From NCBI GenBank assembly GCA_022827835.1, contig JAJEIO010000023.1, positions 62,001-126,000 on the forward strand: a stretch of 64,000 nt of DNA, given 5' to 3'. The notes under the pieces were generated by a model. The model searched no databases and was not told the origin of the DNA. It saw only the letters and a list, made by a program, of their open reading frames with translations. A program made the translations under genes and the position numbers. Below, piece after piece: positions 56,081-64,000 of the stretch. The DNA is from Candidatus Latescibacterota bacterium. GTDB lineage: Bacteria; Latescibacterota; UBA2968; UBA8231. Positions within the stretch are counted from its first letter, which is position 1. The number at the start of each line of letters is the position of its first letter.

Positions 56081-57193
56081 TTAAATAGGTATGCGGCTTT
56101 GCTTATCTGGATCGACCCACTGAGTTACCACCAGCGAGACAAAGGCCAAGAGCGCGCCGCTGATAAAAATGATCTCGTAGCCAAAAAAGAGCCAGACATA
56201 GCCGCCGACTAAGGGCGCGGCTACCGCGGCTACGTGGTTCATGGTCACCCCCATGGAGAGCGTGGGTTTGAGTTCGTCCGGGGGCGCGATCTTGTGCGCG
56301 TAGGTCGTCAGCGCGATTCCGCCGAAGAAAATGAGATTGTCGAGGCAATAGAGCGCGTACAAACTCGGCCGGTGCTCCACGATTGCGTAACCCAAAAAGA
56401 CGAATACCAGCACGCTATAACTTAGCGTGAGCATCCGCCGCTCGCCAAAGCGATCGACCAAGCGGCCCATCCACGCAGCCGTCAAGGTGATGAGCACTTG
56501 GTTGATCAGCACCAGCACCATGGTCGTCTCCACCGGCATCCCGTGTACTTTCACGAGGGCGAAGATGGCGAAGGTAATGAACATCTGCTTGCGCAGGCCC
56601 TGGAGGAAATTCAAGGCGTAGAAGAGCAAATAGCGCCGTTTGAGCACCAAGCGCTTCTCGCCTGCGGGTGCGTCCTTATTATCGACCCAAAACAAGGCCA
56701 AACCGCCCGCGGCCGTACACACACCGGCCAAGACAAAGACCCCTTCGTAGCGCAAAAACTCCAGCGCCACCATGCACACGCCAATCGCCGCTAGCCAAGC
56801 CAAGCTGCTGATGCTGCGCAACTGTCCCAGCCAGCGGCCCTTGTCCGCGGTCGGGCCGTAGGCCAAGCCCATACTCTGCTCTAGTGGAAGCCAGCAGTGA
56901 AAGCCCAAGCTCCACACCAGCGAGAACGAGGCCAGCATGAAAACTGAGGCCACCTCGGCGTACGCGGCCAGCCCGATGCCCATCACCACCAGTGAAACCG
57001 CCGCGACTTTCGGCGGGGCCCAGCGAACGATCAGCGCCAGAAAGAACGCGTTGAGAAAACCGGGGACTTCGCGCAGGGCCTCGACGTAGCCCAATTCGTG
57101 TGGCTCAATGCCCAGCCGCTCGACGATGAAGTTGTTGAACAGGGTCAATTGCACCCCGAAGAATACCCCCGTCCCAGCTACGGCCACGGCCAA
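56081..57193 (-). CDS. MFS transporter (coding probably begins upstream with a non-ATG codon)
   Basis: 371 residues from GTG at 57193, about eleven helices (LGYVEALREVPGFLNAFFLA, VVMGIGLAAYAEVASVFMLA, FLQGLRKQMFITFAIFALVK, SVLVFVFLGYAIVEHRP, IIFISGALLAFVSLVVTQWV). Twelve helices are expected, and the frame continues upstream without a stop as IIANPFAEWNKNFALLA. The ribosome site AAGGGAG is just before ATT 57238 and ATC 57235, so an AUU or AUC start is possible. Coordinates use the first normal start. Confidence 0.8.
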   Translation of the reverse strand: MAVAVAGTGVFFGVQLTLFNNFIVERLGIEPHELGYVEALREVPGFLNAFFLALIVRWAPPKVAAVSLVVMGIGLAAYAEVASVFMLASFSLVWSLGFHCWLPLEQSMGLAYGPTADKGRWLGQLRSISSLAWLAAIGVCMVALEFLRYEGVFVLAGVCTAAGGLALFWVDNKDAPAGEKRLVLKRRYLLFYALNFLQGLRKQMFITFAIFALVKVHGMPVETTMVLVLINQVLITLTAAWMGRLVDRFGERRMLTLSYSVLVFVFLGYAIVEHRPSLYALYCLDNLIFFGGIALTTYAHKIAPPDELKPTLSMGVTMNHVAAVAAPLVGGYVWLFFGYEIIFISGALLAFVSLVVTQWVDPDKQSRIPI

Positions 57194-57260
57194 GAGCGCG
57201 AAGTTTTTATTCCATTCTGCGAAAGGATTGGCGATAATGGCTCCCTTGTTGATGTAGTGA

Positions 57261-57289
57261 ATTCAAGTGTGCTTTTCCCTCGCAGTCAA
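57261..57289 (-). promoter_or_regulatory. Promoter for the MFS-isomerase-CRTAC1 operon
   Basis: Minus strand TTGACT (57289-57284), 17-bp spacer, TTGAAT (57266-57261). On the plus strand a weaker TTGACG (57303)/TAAGCT (57326) pair precedes the creatininase gene. Confidence 0.5.
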
Positions 57290-57365
57290 CCAAGTCTGTC
57301 ACTTGACGCACAGATGGGGAGCCGTTAAGCTACCAGCCCCAACCAACGCAAAGGAGATTGTTACG

Positions 57366-58109
57366 ATGGCCGACGAACGCGTCTTTGTTGGCGACCTGAC
57401 TCGCAAGGAATTTCGCGAGCGAATTCAAGCGGGTACGATTAAGGCCGCCATCGTGCCCACCGCCGCTACCGAACAGCACAACGAACACCTGCACATGATC
57501 CACGACACCTTCCACGCCAGCTATATGGCCGAGCACGCGGCCAAAAAGCTCCTGCCCCAAGTGGTGGTAGCCACGCCAGTGGGCATCGGCGTTTCCGAGC
57601 ACTGGATGGAGCACATCGGCACCTTGACCGTGCGACCGGAAATTTTCTGCGAATACGTCTTCGACGTCTGCCATTCGCTCACGCGGGCCGGCGTCGAGAA
57701 CATCTTGGTACTCAACGGCCACGGCGGCAACGTCAAACCCATGATGCGCCGCATTGACGAATACCGGGAAAAACTCGGCGTCAACCTCCGCTTCCAATCC
57801 TATTGGGACGTATATGACCCCGACTACGTGCAGCAACACATGGAGCGGGGGCGCTTGCCTGGGCACGCCGACGAATTCGAGACCTCAACCATGCTCTACC
57901 TAGCGCCGGAGCGCGTGCAGACCGAAGCCATCGACAACCCGGCCGCGGCCTTGGGCACGCGCGCCAAGGGCGAGGCCCTAGTGGGACCAGCCGTGGACGG
58001 GGTCGCCGCGCTGTTGGAACAAATGATCGCTGGCGAGGAAATCGACCTGCCGCCGGTGACCTTCTATCCAGAGGGCAAGCGCAACCTCGTCACCGGCGAG
58101 CCGGTTTGA
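57366..58109 (+). CDS. Creatininase-family amidohydrolase
   Basis: 247 residues from ATG at 57366, with AAGGAGA eight bases ahead. Metal and catalytic motifs: ATEQHNEHLHMIHDT (family GSxEQHGPHLP changed to Asn/Glu), VLNGHGGN and HADEFETS. Members hydrolyse cyclic amides or formamides (creatinine, FAPy, mycofactocin peptides). The altered first motif makes the substrate uncertain. Its 3' end overlaps the dehydrogenase gene by 20 bp, convergent. Confidence 0.85.
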   Translation: MADERVFVGDLTRKEFRERIQAGTIKAAIVPTAATEQHNEHLHMIHDTFHASYMAEHAAKKLLPQVVVATPVGIGVSEHWMEHIGTLTVRPEIFCEYVFDVCHSLTRAGVENILVLNGHGGNVKPMMRRIDEYREKLGVNLRFQSYWDVYDPDYVQQHMERGRLPGHADEFETSTMLYLAPERVQTEAIDNPAAALGTRAKGEALVGPAVDGVAALLEQMIAGEEIDLPPVTFYPEGKRNLVTGEPV

Positions 58110-59139
58110 GTACGACCCCCAGCGCCTCGGCCGGCGACTCGACGAGTACATCTACGGCCTCGGCGATCTCTTCGAGCGCAAACTCGTGGGTATAGAGCGA
58201 TTGGACGCGCAGCTTCCCGGCGGCTATGGCGCTCAGGCACTCGGCTAGGTTGCGCTGCGTCGGCCACTCGACAAAGACCTCGGGATACGCTTGACCGCGC
58301 TCGTACGCTGGATCGTGATAGCCGGGACCAGTGCGTGCCGCACTCCGCACATCCACATTGCCCAGCGCTGACCCAAAGCCATGTGTTACCTGCGCTCCTC
58401 CCACGAGGACAATGCGCCCCATGCGATGCGTATCCGGCGCTTGCTTTAGGCTCTGATAGATGGTTTCCAAAGCATCGCTGGCCGCGCCGCCAAAAGCAAT
58501 GACGCCGAAATCCATGCCATACCCTTGGGTAAACTCCCCGGCCTGCTCGACCACGTCCTGCACAGCCGGATCGACGACGCCCTCTATGCCCACTTGCCGG
58601 GCAATGTCTCGACGGCGTGCAAAGCGATCAACCCCCAAGACGTGGCAGCCGCTTAGCTGGGCGAATTGGGCCGTGAACTGGCCGACCAAGCCCAACCCGA
58701 CCACGACCCCGTTTTCCCCGTACAAAGGAGCGGTGCGGCGCACCGCGTGCAATCCGGTCGCCGCCAGATGCACAGACGCGGCCTCGGCAAAGCTAACGCC
58801 TTCGGGTATGGCCGCGCACAAATTCTGCGGCACACAGACCCAATCGGCGTGCAGGGCGTACCCGCCTCCCATGCAGGCCACCCCCTGCCCCACCTCGAAT
58901 TGCTCTACTCCAGCCCCGATCTCTTCGACGACGCCAGCGTTGGTATAGCCAAAGGGGCGCGGTGGCCGGTCGGGTTGGGGGTTTTCCCGCATGGTCCCCA
59001 CCCTCCCCAGTTCGGTTCCTGGACTGATCAACGAGGCCTCCACCCGTACTTTTACCTCGCCGGGGCTGAGGGCAGGCATGGTCTCCTCTAGACATACCCC
59101 CTGACCGCGGCCATCAATAGCCGCAACTTTCCGCTGCAT
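58090..59139 (-). CDS. Medium-chain dehydrogenase/reductase (zinc-type fold)
   Basis: 349 residues from ATG at 59139, with AAGGAGG five bases ahead; GTG at 59145 lies inside that site. GroES-like N-terminus (PGEVKVRVEASLISPGTELG, FGYTNAGVVEEIGAGV) and a Rossmann domain with VVVGLGLVGQFTAQFAQ. The usual Cys/His zinc ligands and structural-zinc cysteines are not evident, as in the bacteriochlorophyllide-dehydrogenase-like subgroup. Substrate unknown. Confidence 0.85.
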   Translation of the reverse strand: MQRKVAAIDGRGQGVCLEETMPALSPGEVKVRVEASLISPGTELGRVGTMRENPQPDRPPRPFGYTNAGVVEEIGAGVEQFEVGQGVACMGGGYALHADWVCVPQNLCAAIPEGVSFAEAASVHLAATGLHAVRRTAPLYGENGVVVGLGLVGQFTAQFAQLSGCHVLGVDRFARRRDIARQVGIEGVVDPAVQDVVEQAGEFTQGYGMDFGVIAFGGAASDALETIYQSLKQAPDTHRMGRIVLVGGAQVTHGFGSALGNVDVRSAARTGPGYHDPAYERGQAYPEVFVEWPTQRNLAECLSAIAAGKLRVQSLYTHEFALEEIAEAVDVLVESPAEALGVVLKPARR

Positions 59140-59235
59140 AAGCACCTCCTTCTCGCGCTGGTTGCGCCCTCGTGGACTGCTGCATTACTTATATGTACTT
59201 ATATTTAATATGTCTATTGCCCTATTCGAGGCCCT

Positions 59236-60003
59236 GTGAACGTCATCATTGCTGCAATTTTAGGAGGTGTCCTCTTGATTTGGGGCGGGTTTTTGGGCCT
59301 GCTCCGCATCGCGGACCCCTTCGAGCGCAAACACGTGTTGATCCTCGCCGCGTACACCACCGTCGTCGTCGGCTGTGTCATGGGCTTAGTGCTCTTTATC
59401 AATCACGAGCGGCAAAAGGAACACCGCGCCCTGCTAGAGGCGCAAATGGATGAGTTCGACAATCGCCTCTCCGAGCTGAGTACCCGGCTCATTGGCCAGC
59501 TAGAGGAAAAAGCCAATCTGACCGCCTCTGAATTCGAGATTCGCTCACTCCTGCAAAACGAAAAGGATCACCACAAGCGCACCCGCAACCAATTAGCGAC
59601 CCAAATCGATCGCAACAACTCGCTGCAAAACAAAATGGACACTGAGCGCAAGGAGCGGCTGCGCTACCAATCCGACACGGACCGCAAGCTCGAAGAACGC
59701 TTCCAGCAGGAGGACTTGCGCTACCAAAACCTCGCCGATACCCACAAGCGCTCCTTGGCGAACGTGCGGGCGCAGTTTGGTCCTCTCAACAACGAGTTGT
59801 CCCGTCTGCAAGACCAAACCGCGACCTTGCAGCGCAATCAGCAGGCGATCATAGACAAAATCGCCGCCACTCGCGAGACCCAAACGCTCTCAGTCCAAAA
59901 ACTCGACGCGCTCGCCCGTAGTCTGAGCGCCCTGTACAACGACTTGAACCAAACTATGGCCCAAGTTGATAGCCTATATCGCAGAACATCTCCAACGCCT
60001 TAA
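59236..60003 (+). CDS. Membrane-anchored coiled-coil protein
   Basis: 255 residues from GTG at 59236. Two N-terminal helices (VIIAAILGGVLLIWGGFLGL and VLILAAYTTVVVGCVMGLVL) followed by ~200 residues of coiled coil (LLEAQMDEFDNRLSELSTRL, RYQSDTDRKLEERFQQEDLR, ELSRLQDQTATLQRNQQAII). A cytoplasmic or periplasmic scaffold linked by 10 bp to the next lipoprotein. Unknown family. Confidence 0.75.
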   Translation: MNVIIAAILGGVLLIWGGFLGLLRIADPFERKHVLILAAYTTVVVGCVMGLVLFINHERQKEHRALLEAQMDEFDNRLSELSTRLIGQLEEKANLTASEFEIRSLLQNEKDHHKRTRNQLATQIDRNNSLQNKMDTERKERLRYQSDTDRKLEERFQQEDLRYQNLADTHKRSLANVRAQFGPLNNELSRLQDQTATLQRNQQAIIDKIAATRETQTLSVQKLDALARSLSALYNDLNQTMAQVDSLYRRTSPTP

Positions 60004-60013
60004 GGAGCTAACA

Positions 60014-60832
60014 ATGAAACACACTCTCATCCTTCTTATTGCCCTATTCCTTGCCTCCTGCACCAATAAGGAGCAGGAGATGCTCCTCCTTCAATTACAA
60101 AGCGACATGGTCCGCGCCAACGCCGCCATTGACTCGCTGACGTACTCGCTCGACGACTCCAACCGCTTGCTCGACGACATGCGGGCGCAAGTTGACAGCA
60201 CTCAACAGGTCAACGACAAGCTGCTCGAAAACGTGCAAAAGCTCAACAAGGAACTGCGGCACTGGAGTAAACTGGCCACTGAATACAAGCAGAGCAATGC
60301 GCGATTAAAGCTCGAAATCGAGCAGCTAAGAAGGGAAAAGCAAGCGGACCGCTACACCATTTCCCAACTGCGCGCCGAGACCGACCGCCTCAATGGCGAG
60401 TTGCTGGAAACCCATAGCAGCATCCGCCGCCAGAGCGATCACATCCGCCGCTTAGAGCAAGAGTTGGCCCAGACCAAGGCCGAACTGGACGAGGCCAAGA
60501 AGGCCGCGCAAAACGCAGTGTATCTCTACGCTGCCAAAGAGACCCAACTCGTAGAGCAAGGCTATCTCAAAACCCACCGGCCTTTTGGCAGCGGGTTCCG
60601 CAAGCAATACGAGTTGGTTAAACAAATCCGCCGCGACAGCCCCGGCACCCAAGTCGCGCCCATCGGCCAAACCATCACACTACCAGGCGAAGTCGAGGCC
60701 CTCGTCGATCACTACGGCAAGCTCAGGAAGGGGGATGACTACGAAATGACGCGTGGCGAAGCCGGAGTGCAGGTCGCGTTCCTCAACGAGTTGGCCGGTG
60801 GCACGGGCGTCTTGGCGATACTTAAGGAATAG
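60014..60832 (+). CDS. Coiled-coil lipoprotein
   Basis: 272 residues from ATG at 60014, AAGGAGCT ahead. Lipobox LFLASCTN with Cys at about 15. A coiled coil of ~150 residues is followed by a globular end (NAVYLYAAKETQLVEQGYL, RPFGSGFRKQYELVKQI). The end resembles a family of Bacteroidetes lipoproteins in which a coiled coil precedes a domain beginning NAVYY.GTKKEL. Faces an operon of TolQ-like genes and probably works with it in the envelope. Confidence 0.78.
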   Translation: MKHTLILLIALFLASCTNKEQEMLLLQLQSDMVRANAAIDSLTYSLDDSNRLLDDMRAQVDSTQQVNDKLLENVQKLNKELRHWSKLATEYKQSNARLKLEIEQLRREKQADRYTISQLRAETDRLNGELLETHSSIRRQSDHIRRLEQELAQTKAELDEAKKAAQNAVYLYAAKETQLVEQGYLKTHRPFGSGFRKQYELVKQIRRDSPGTQVAPIGQTITLPGEVEALVDHYGKLRKGDDYEMTRGEAGVQVAFLNELAGGTGVLAILKE

Positions 60833-60840
60833 CTTTACGC

Positions 60841-61260
60841 TCACCAAGTGTGGACATAGACCGCCGAGCGCACCTTCTCCCCGGCTTGGTCGGTCGAGAG
60901 CAGCGAGTCGGCAAACGACGCGTGTTTGGCCAGCCGCTCGCGGCTACCCCCTTTGAGAAATAAGTGCAAACTGGCTTCGGGCTCGGCAGCGAGTCGGCGC
61001 ACCATCCGGCGAAACTCCCACTCGCTCAAAGGGCTGTCGATGGTGTAGCCATCGCGCGATAGCCCCACGCCCGAGCTCGTGTACAGTACGACCCGATCCC
61101 CAGGCTGTGGGTCGTGGCGATGTACCCGCCAAACCGGTTGCGTCACGTTGAGAATCATAATACCCAAGCTCAACATCAGCATCATAATGCCCAAGAAGAG
61201 TTCCTTGCTAATATCGTGCTCTTCGAGCTCGGCGGCTTGGCGCTTGAGATAGCGGCTCAC
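60841..61260 (-). CDS. ExbD-like single-span membrane protein
   Basis: 139 residues from GTG at 61260 (GTGA overlap with the TolQ-like gene). One N-terminal helix ELFLGIMMLMLSLGIMILNV, then a periplasmic domain (GDRVVLYTSSGVGLSRDGYT). Topology and position match ExbD/TolR, but the proton-path Asp usual inside that helix is missing; the only Asp nearby is in HDISKEL, before it. It may be a non-coupled variant or unrelated. Confidence 0.65.
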   Translation of the reverse strand: MSRYLKRQAAELEEHDISKELFLGIMMLMLSLGIMILNVTQPVWRVHRHDPQPGDRVVLYTSSGVGLSRDGYTIDSPLSEWEFRRMVRRLAAEPEASLHLFLKGGSRERLAKHASFADSLLSTDQAGEKVRSAVYVHTW

Positions 61261-62042
61261 AATCTTCTATTCCTCTCCCTGACCCAAGCGTCCTCCTGCC
61301 GGGCGAGCCGCTGGACCAAGTAGTCGGCGATCTTGCGCAGCGGCAAGTAGGCTAAGAGACCGACGAGCGTGGTCTTAAAGGCCAAAACCAAGCCCTCGGC
61401 CATGGCACTGAGCGCCTTAAAGGTCTGGGTCGCCTCGTCGATCTGACTCAATTCCTGCGCGGTCAACAGGATGCCGCAAACCGTGCCTAAGTAGCCGTAT
61501 AGCGGTATCCTCGTCAGATCGCGGCGCACGTGCGTCAAAGGGTCGCCGAGAAAACCCACGAGTCCGTCCACCAACTCCTCGTCTCTGCTCTTGAGGTCGC
61601 CGTAGCTGGCGGATTGGCGCTGCAATTCCGCTAGCTGTTCCATTCTCTGGCGGCCCAAGGTGTTGGGGCCGGGACCGCCGCGCCGCGCCCAAGCTCGCTC
61701 CTCGCGACGGAGATGCAAGCTAATGTGTGCCAAGCTCAACAGATGACCGCCAGCCGACCAAGTGATCAGCACGTATGAGAAGCGGCCAATCCACGCAAAG
61801 GCACTGGCCGGCTGCGGGTTGATGAAGAGGTAGTAAGCAGCCAGCGCCCCGACGATCAACCCGGTTAGCAAGCCTATGCTGCTAGCGAGATACTGCAGGC
61901 GGGGCAAGTTTAGAGAGTACGCTGCGTCATGCCGACGCATGCGCCGGGCCCGGCGTATATGCAAACAGCTAACGCTGACGCCGCCGGCCAGAACCAGTAG
62001 GATGCTGCTGACTAATACTAACTCGTTGTTCAAGAAGTCCAT
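61257..62042 (-). CDS. MotA/TolQ/ExbB-family proton channel
   Basis: 261 residues from ATG at 62042 (overlap of 13 bp with the upstream gene). Three hydrophobic segments: LVLVSSILLVLAGGVSVSC, LASSIGLLTGLIVGALAAYY with FSYVLITWSAGGHLL, and the C-terminal YGYLGTVCGILLTA / MAEGLVLAFKTTLVGLLAYL. The last pair carries the family Gly-Thr pattern, including LAFKTTLVG with the channel Thr. Normally works with an ExbD-type partner, encoded next. Confidence 0.82.
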   Translation of the reverse strand: MDFLNNELVLVSSILLVLAGGVSVSCLHIRRARRMRRHDAAYSLNLPRLQYLASSIGLLTGLIVGALAAYYLFINPQPASAFAWIGRFSYVLITWSAGGHLLSLAHISLHLRREERAWARRGGPGPNTLGRQRMEQLAELQRQSASYGDLKSRDEELVDGLVGFLGDPLTHVRRDLTRIPLYGYLGTVCGILLTAQELSQIDEATQTFKALSAMAEGLVLAFKTTLVGLLAYLPLRKIADYLVQRLARQEDAWVRERNRRL

Positions 62043-63217
62043 CCCTTTGCGCTGAAGAGCTTCCACCACTGCCGACTCACCACCCCCAGATAGAACAACA
62101 GGCCGGTCGCAATCCCCCACAGTTCCCACGGCGCGCTGCGGCCAATGCGGATGCCCCGAGCAGACGATTCCTGTATCTCCCCCCCCGATCCCGTAGAACG
62201 GCCCTCACCTTTGGCTGCGCCGCGGGCGGCTGGGGGTGCGTAGTCTCGGCGGCGGTCTGCTTCCCCGCTCGCCGCGCCAGTCAAGGCCCGCTGCGGCACG
62301 ACGTAGCTCGCACCTTTGAGGGCCTGTTTTTTGGGGAAAACCAACTCGCGTTCCTTGGCGGGCAGTTCCTCGGTCCAAGCGAGCAGCTTTTTCGCCGCGT
62401 CTATGCTTTCGACTTCGGTTAATCTGCTCGCTTTCCCGAGGGAAAAAGCCAGCCGCCCGCTGACAAACCCCTGATAGAGTACGTCCTGTGTCGCGCTCCG
62501 GCGTGCTTGGAGTTTTTGCGCCAATTCATCGCGTTGTTTTTGCAGATGCACCAGACGGCTGACGACCATATGCGTCTCCATAGGCTGGTGCCGCGCGACA
62601 CCAGCCGCGCCGGTAAGCGGGCGTCGGCGCGCAGCGCGGGCCAATTGTGCGGCGTCAAAGCGGGCCTCTAATTCGACTTCGCCAAATAGCTTCGTCCCCC
62701 AGATGACCTCAGCCCCGGGAATGTCAGGCAAGCTGTGGTTGTAGAAACGCGGCTCGGCCCGCTGGCCGTCCACCCGCCAGTGGCCATCGCCGGTAGCCAA
62801 TACCTTGCGCAAGCGACCGCGACCGTCTTGCAAATACAAACCGGCCATAAAGCCGCTCTCAACCCGGTCGGTGTCCCAGCAATGGGCGCGTAGGATATTG
62901 GACCTGAGCAGGTATACAACGGGAATTTCGACTCGGATTGGGGTCAAGCGCGTCTCGCCGATTCGGTGCCCATTGAGGAACAGCTCTGCTTCATCGTCGG
63001 CCCAGAAAATCAGTACCAGTTTGGAATTGGCCGGCAATAGCCGGCTGTCTTCTTTTCGCTTTGCCAATTCGCGCAGTTTATCCCCCCCATAGAGGCGGAC
63101 CAAGGTGTCGATGCTAGCGGACACCTGGTTGTACTGTTGTCTGAGTGCCACCACGTCATCGGCTACGGCAGCCGCAGCCCAGCCAACTCCGCACACCGCC
63201 CAAGCCAACCAACACAT
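62030..63217 (-). CDS. Secreted/membrane-tethered protein, operon partner of TolQ-like gene
   Basis: 395 residues from ATG at 63217 (a TTG at 63229 is the alternative; neither has a clear ribosome site). Signal peptide (AWAVCGVGWAAAAVADD). The middle has a beta domain like those in discoidin-type lectins (LFLNGHRIGETRLTP, GTKLFGEVELEARF), a coiled segment (SRLVHLQKQRDELAQKLQAR) and a low-complexity GS/R region. A C-terminal helix (LWGIATGLLFYLGVV) anchors it. Heads the three-gene operon. Confidence 0.7.
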   Translation of the reverse strand: MCWLAWAVCGVGWAAAAVADDVVALRQQYNQVSASIDTLVRLYGGDKLRELAKRKEDSRLLPANSKLVLIFWADDEAELFLNGHRIGETRLTPIRVEIPVVYLLRSNILRAHCWDTDRVESGFMAGLYLQDGRGRLRKVLATGDGHWRVDGQRAEPRFYNHSLPDIPGAEVIWGTKLFGEVELEARFDAAQLARAARRRPLTGAAGVARHQPMETHMVVSRLVHLQKQRDELAQKLQARRSATQDVLYQGFVSGRLAFSLGKASRLTEVESIDAAKKLLAWTEELPAKERELVFPKKQALKGASYVVPQRALTGAASGEADRRRDYAPPAARGAAKGEGRSTGSGGEIQESSARGIRIGRSAPWELWGIATGLLFYLGVVSRQWWKLFSAKGWTS

Positions 63218-63292
63218 CGGGGCGTTCAAAACTCTAGGGGACTCCCGAGCAACATCATCCTACCTCTGCGCTCATCTGCGTTCATCTGCGGA

Positions 63293-64000
63293 TTAGATAT
63301 TGGACTTGGATTGCCCCCCATCGACATTGATGCAGGCACCGGTCACCCATTTCGACCGGTCGGACGCCAAAAAGGCCACTACATCGGCGACTTCTTCCGG
63401 CGTGCCAAAGCGACCAAAGGGGATATTGGCGTCGATAAAGGCTTGGATTTGCGCTGGATTTTCCTTCATCCGTCGCTCCCAACTCCCCCCGGGAAAGATA
63501 ATGGAGCCTGGGGCCACGGTATTGACGCGGATGTTCTTTTTTGCTGCTTCAATGGCCAAGTTGGCCCCTAAGCTGATCAGCGCTGCCTTGGCGGCATTAT
63601 ACGAAATAGGCCCACCGGTTTCACGGCCAAAGATTGAAGAAATGTGGATGATGCTGCCGCCCCCGCGCGCTTCCATTAAGGGAATCGCCGCACGGCTCAC
63701 CCGCACGGCCGAAAGAAAGCTCAAGTTGATAATATCGTTCCACTCGGCATCGTCGATCTCGACAAAGGGAGTCCACTTCGATCCGCCGACATTGTTTACG
63801 AGAATATCGAGCCCGCCAAAGCGACTTTTTGCAGCCTCCACTACGGCAATCGCACCCTCCGGCGTTGTCACATCTTGCGTGGTCGCCTCCACCTCTGCAC
63901 CTTCATTTGCCAATTCGGCAGCCGCTTCCGCCAGCGCGTCGGTACCGCGCGCGCAGATGCAAAGCTGCGCTCCTTCGGCGGCCAAGGCTGTGGCAATGCG
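63293..64000 (-). CDS. SDR-family oxidoreductase (5' end cut by window edge)
   Basis: The minus frame is open from the window edge to the stop at 63293; the N-terminal TGxxxGIG motif is cut off. Seen: LDILVNNVGG (NNAG type), the Ser/Tyr/Lys triad in ISSIFG and SYNAAKAAL, the GFG-type PFGRFGTPEEVADVVAFLAS end. Matches 3-ketoacyl-ACP-reductase-like sugar or steroid dehydrogenases. Substrate unknown. Confidence 0.88.
   Translation of the reverse strand, partial: RIATALAAEGAQLCICARGTDALAEAAAELANEGAEVEATTQDVTTPEGAIAVVEAAKSRFGGLDILVNNVGGSKWTPFVEIDDAEWNDIINLSFLSAVRVSRAAIPLMEARGGGSIIHISSIFGRETGGPISYNAAKAALISLGANLAIEAAKKNIRVNTVAPGSIIFPGGSWERRMKENPAQIQAFIDANIPFGRFGTPEEVADVVAFLASDRSKWVTGACINVDGGQSKSNI

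Overview
The window is about 64 kb of gene-dense, moderately GC-rich bacterial chromosome (I did not compute the exact GC). It holds roughly 65 protein genes and three tRNAs, and no gene-free stretch reaches 300 bp. The gene content is Gram-negative and aerobic: TolC, lipoproteins, TolQ-like and TonB-type energiser genes, alternative complex III with a caa3 oxidase, CRTAC1/FG-GAP proteins, FlgD-like C-terminal modules, and many enolase-superfamily, Gfo/Idh/MocA and sugar-isomerase genes. This mix resembles uncultivated FCB-side lineages such as Latescibacterota or Poribacteria. That placement is inference; no rRNA or ribosomal-protein gene is present to settle it.

Region 1 (1-27.6 kb) is mostly minus-strand housekeeping. 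It contains hemL (cut by the left edge), a THUMP protein with a decayed methyltransferase fold, an M16 peptidase pair, a TrmJ-like tRNA methylase, and a tight coaE-gcvT-gcvP-gmd run. Next come clpP, an EpmA-like lysine ligase with an extra OB fold, clpX, a cold-shock-domain protein, an AI-2E-type permease with an inserted ASH/HYDIN-like domain, and a cyclic-nucleotide-binding protein. trxA, holA, a lipoprotein, a YihY membrane protein, an inositol-phosphatase-like enzyme, a group 2 sigma factor, rph, a DnaC-like loader, smpB, tRNA-Leu, a glyoxalase, a DUF815 ATPase and tRNA-Arg follow. The clpX reading frame carries an in-frame TAG inside its zinc-binding domain.

Region 2 (27.8-40.1 kb) is one plus-strand respiratory operon: actA-B-C-D-E-F, a small membrane protein, a Sco copper chaperone, and caa3 oxidase subunits II (with cytochrome c domain), I, III and IV. 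Complex III would take electrons from quinol and pass them to the A2-type oxidase. Most junctions overlap or nearly touch, and a 12-bp-stem hairpin closes the operon.

Region 3 (40.1-51.7 kb) has a minus-strand set (glutaredoxin, TolC, DUF362, GroES-like, unknown) divergent from a DHH phosphoesterase across an interleaved promoter/operator region. It continues with tRNA-Lys, a large secreted discoidin-like protein, and a catabolic cluster of two Gfo/Idh/MocA oxidoreductases and two enolase-superfamily dehydratases, probably for an acid sugar.

Region 4 (51.7-64 kb) is more accessory: a CoiA-like zinc protein, a VapBC toxin-antitoxin pair, a CRTAC1 protein with a sugar isomerase and an MFS transporter, a creatininase-family amidohydrolase, and a medium-chain dehydrogenase. 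Near the right end, two coiled-coil envelope proteins face a three-gene operon (secreted protein, TolQ/ExbB-like channel, ExbD-like partner without the usual membrane Asp). An SDR oxidoreductase is cut by the right edge.
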